DNA from: Thermotogota bacterium
Lineage (GTDB): Bacteria; Thermotogota; Thermotogae; Thermotogales; DSM-5069
DNA length: 64,000 nt
Reading direction: 5' to 3'
Assembly: GCA_029551145.1 (NCBI GenBank)
Contig: JAKPGA010000024.1
Span: 1 to 64,000, forward strand
Within the stretch, counting starts at the first letter, position 1. Each line of letters starts with the position of its first letter. The notes under the pieces were generated by a model. It saw only the letters and a list, made by a program, of their open reading frames with translations. It searched no databases and was not told where the DNA came from. Positions 62,967 through 64,000 of the stretch are shown here, piece by piece. Both the position numbers and the translations under genes were made by a program.

Positions 62967-64000
62967 CCTTCACGGTAAAAATAGAAAGATCTTCCATCTT
63001 CGCGGATCTTTATATGTCTCACAAGGTGAAAAGCAGGTTTATCTTCAAAATCCAATACCCGTGAACCCAAAACCAGTTTTTTGCACGTATTGTATTTGTC
63101 AAGATAAGTCAATTCAAGCGTTTGATCCATCATCCTACTGATCTGGTAAGTCTTAGCATATTCTATTTTTATTGGCGCTTTGCAGACCACGCCCAGATTC
63201 AAAACGCTACATATTTTCAGAAGGCTTTCATCAAGATCATCTGCTTGCAGGTAAAATCGAATAACCTTCGAAAAGAGCAGTTGGTTTATGAATTCTCCTG
63301 TCCGACCTGGTGTGTCAATGATCAAGCCATCGACCAAACCAACTGCGCTCAGCACCGAAATCCCCTTTGCGATGAGGATTGAATCCCCCAAAACCTTTCT
63401 AAGAGTTTCAACGTCCTTTCTGTGGTTATTACTGAACGTCACAACAAAAGATTTGAAACCCAAGTTCTTCAATTCTCTTATTCTGTTTTGGTCACTCTGG
63501 TCGACAACAACACCAGGTAAAAGATTATGAGCCGCACACAAATTCAAGAACCGTTCAGCTTTCTCCGGTTTAGTCAGAGCCAAAATAGTGCGCTCATTGT
63601 TTTCGAGAGCATTCAGAACTTTATCCGCCTGATCGAAGTCTGTCAACAGCACAGAATAAGGCTCGGAAAGCTGATGAACCTTGTTCTCGCAAGCCATCAA
63701 TCCCAGATATTGCTCTATGAGAAACTGTTCATCGTAACCATCCAGTACAACCAGCGGATCAAGTTCAGCACATTCACCTTCTGTATCAATATCGCAATAA
63801 CCTATATATTTATTACCTTCATGTTCTATTCTATTCGACGCATTCTTCTGGCTCAGGAAACCTATGAGAAGATTTTTCCCTATGACACAAAAATCGGTCA
63901 AACATCTTGCTCCATCTAAACTCACATTGAAGACTTGTATTCGTCCATGAGCACCACGAACTTTGGCATTCACTCTTTTCCCAAAATCAATATCCAGGAT
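62963..64000 (-). CDS. Catalytically degenerate GH36 (alpha-galactosidase) homologue, 5' end beyond window
   Basis: The frame stays open to the window edge (about 346 residues visible). Position before galT and several segments match my recollection of the T. maritima alpha-galactosidase GalA (TM1192): VRGAHGRIQVF, LDPLVVLDGYDEQFLIEQY, and the C-terminal KIREDGRSFYFYREG. But the GH36 hallmarks are gone: no CSW motif, FVVTFSN where KIDF with the nucleophile should be, and GLIIDTPGRTG in place of the acid/base segment. There is no tryptophan in the visible part, and it is far shorter than a 550-residue GH36. It is an in-frame, probably non-catalytic relative (sugar-binding or regulatory), or an enzyme with new chemistry. 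Confidence 0.7.
   Translation of the reverse strand: MLDIDFGKRVNAKVRGAHGRIQVFNVSLDGARCLTDFCVIGKNLLIGFLSQKNASNRIEHEGNKYIGYCDIDTEGECAELDPLVVLDGYDEQFLIEQYLGLMACENKVHQLSEPYSVLLTDFDQADKVLNALENNERTILALTKPEKAERFLNLCAAHNLLPGVVVDQSDQNRIRELKNLGFKSFVVTFSNNHRKDVETLRKVLGDSILIAKGISVLSAVGLVDGLIIDTPGRTGEFINQLLFSKVIRFYLQADDLDESLLKICSVLNLGVVCKAPIKIEYAKTYQISRMMDQTLELTYLDKYNTCKKLVLGSRVLDFEDKPAFHLVRHIKIREDGRSFYFYREG

Overview
The window comes from the chromosome of a Thermotogota bacterium, most likely a Pseudothermotoga or close relative. The call rests on moderately AT-rich DNA, strong GGAGG ribosome sites, frequent GTG/TTG starts, long overlapping operons, and close resemblance (from memory, no search run) to Thermotoga maritima neighbourhoods: TM1400-1401, the inositol locus TM0412-TM0416, UxaE (TM0440), exopolygalacturonase PelB (TM0437) and galK-galT-galA (TM1190-1192). 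No rRNA, tRNA, CRISPR array, transposase or phage gene was seen.

Layout. 1-900: divergent start of a gene leaving the window, then a degenerate GGDEF-like gene. 906-2959 (-): phosphoglycerate dehydrogenase and class V aminotransferase. 3162-10673 (+): a nine-gene fermentation operon (aminotransferase, butyrate kinase, phosphate butyryltransferase, second butyrate kinase, P-loop ATPase, four-subunit 2-oxoacid:ferredoxin oxidoreductase), expected to turn amino-acid-derived 2-oxoacids into acyl-CoA, acyl phosphate and ATP. A 24-bp perfect palindrome and a second inverted repeat lie between these two divergent units. 10715-14438: SDR, TIM-barrel isomerase, metallo-beta-lactamase-fold hydrolase, MFS carrier.

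14526-37606 is the core of the window: a 16-gene minus operon and a six-gene divergent plus operon. The minus operon has the whole T. maritima-type inositol route (IolM, IolG, IolN, IolO) and three complete, unrelated ABC importers, with a PfkB kinase and a Cof-type phosphatase. The plus operon has a DeoR regulator, UxaE, an SDR hexuronate reductase, a LarA-like nickel racemase/epimerase, a pyrophosphate-type phosphofructokinase homologue and a HAD phosphatase. Together they predict inositol to 5-keto-L-gluconate to tagaturonate to fructuronate to mannonate, with an unexplained epimerase/kinase/phosphatase tail.

37771-43396 holds secreted or envelope proteins: a small Cys-containing protein, an inhibitory-type serpin, a DUF2202 gene broken by one TAA codon, a duplicated-domain secreted protein, and a MATE exporter. 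43695-60306 is a glycoside/pectin region: three ABC importers without their own ATPase, a LacI regulator with a 20-bp palindromic operator, GH4, two Gfo/Idh dehydrogenases, GH28 exopolygalacturonase and a Cys/Met-type PLP enzyme. 60284-64000 (-) is a galactose operon (gal-type GH36 homologue, galT, galK, GntR regulator), in which the GH36 homologue has lost its catalytic motifs.

A pattern across the window: all six solute-binding-protein genes are followed, 5-16 nt after the stop codon, by a GC-rich stem-loop without a U-tract and then by the permease gene.
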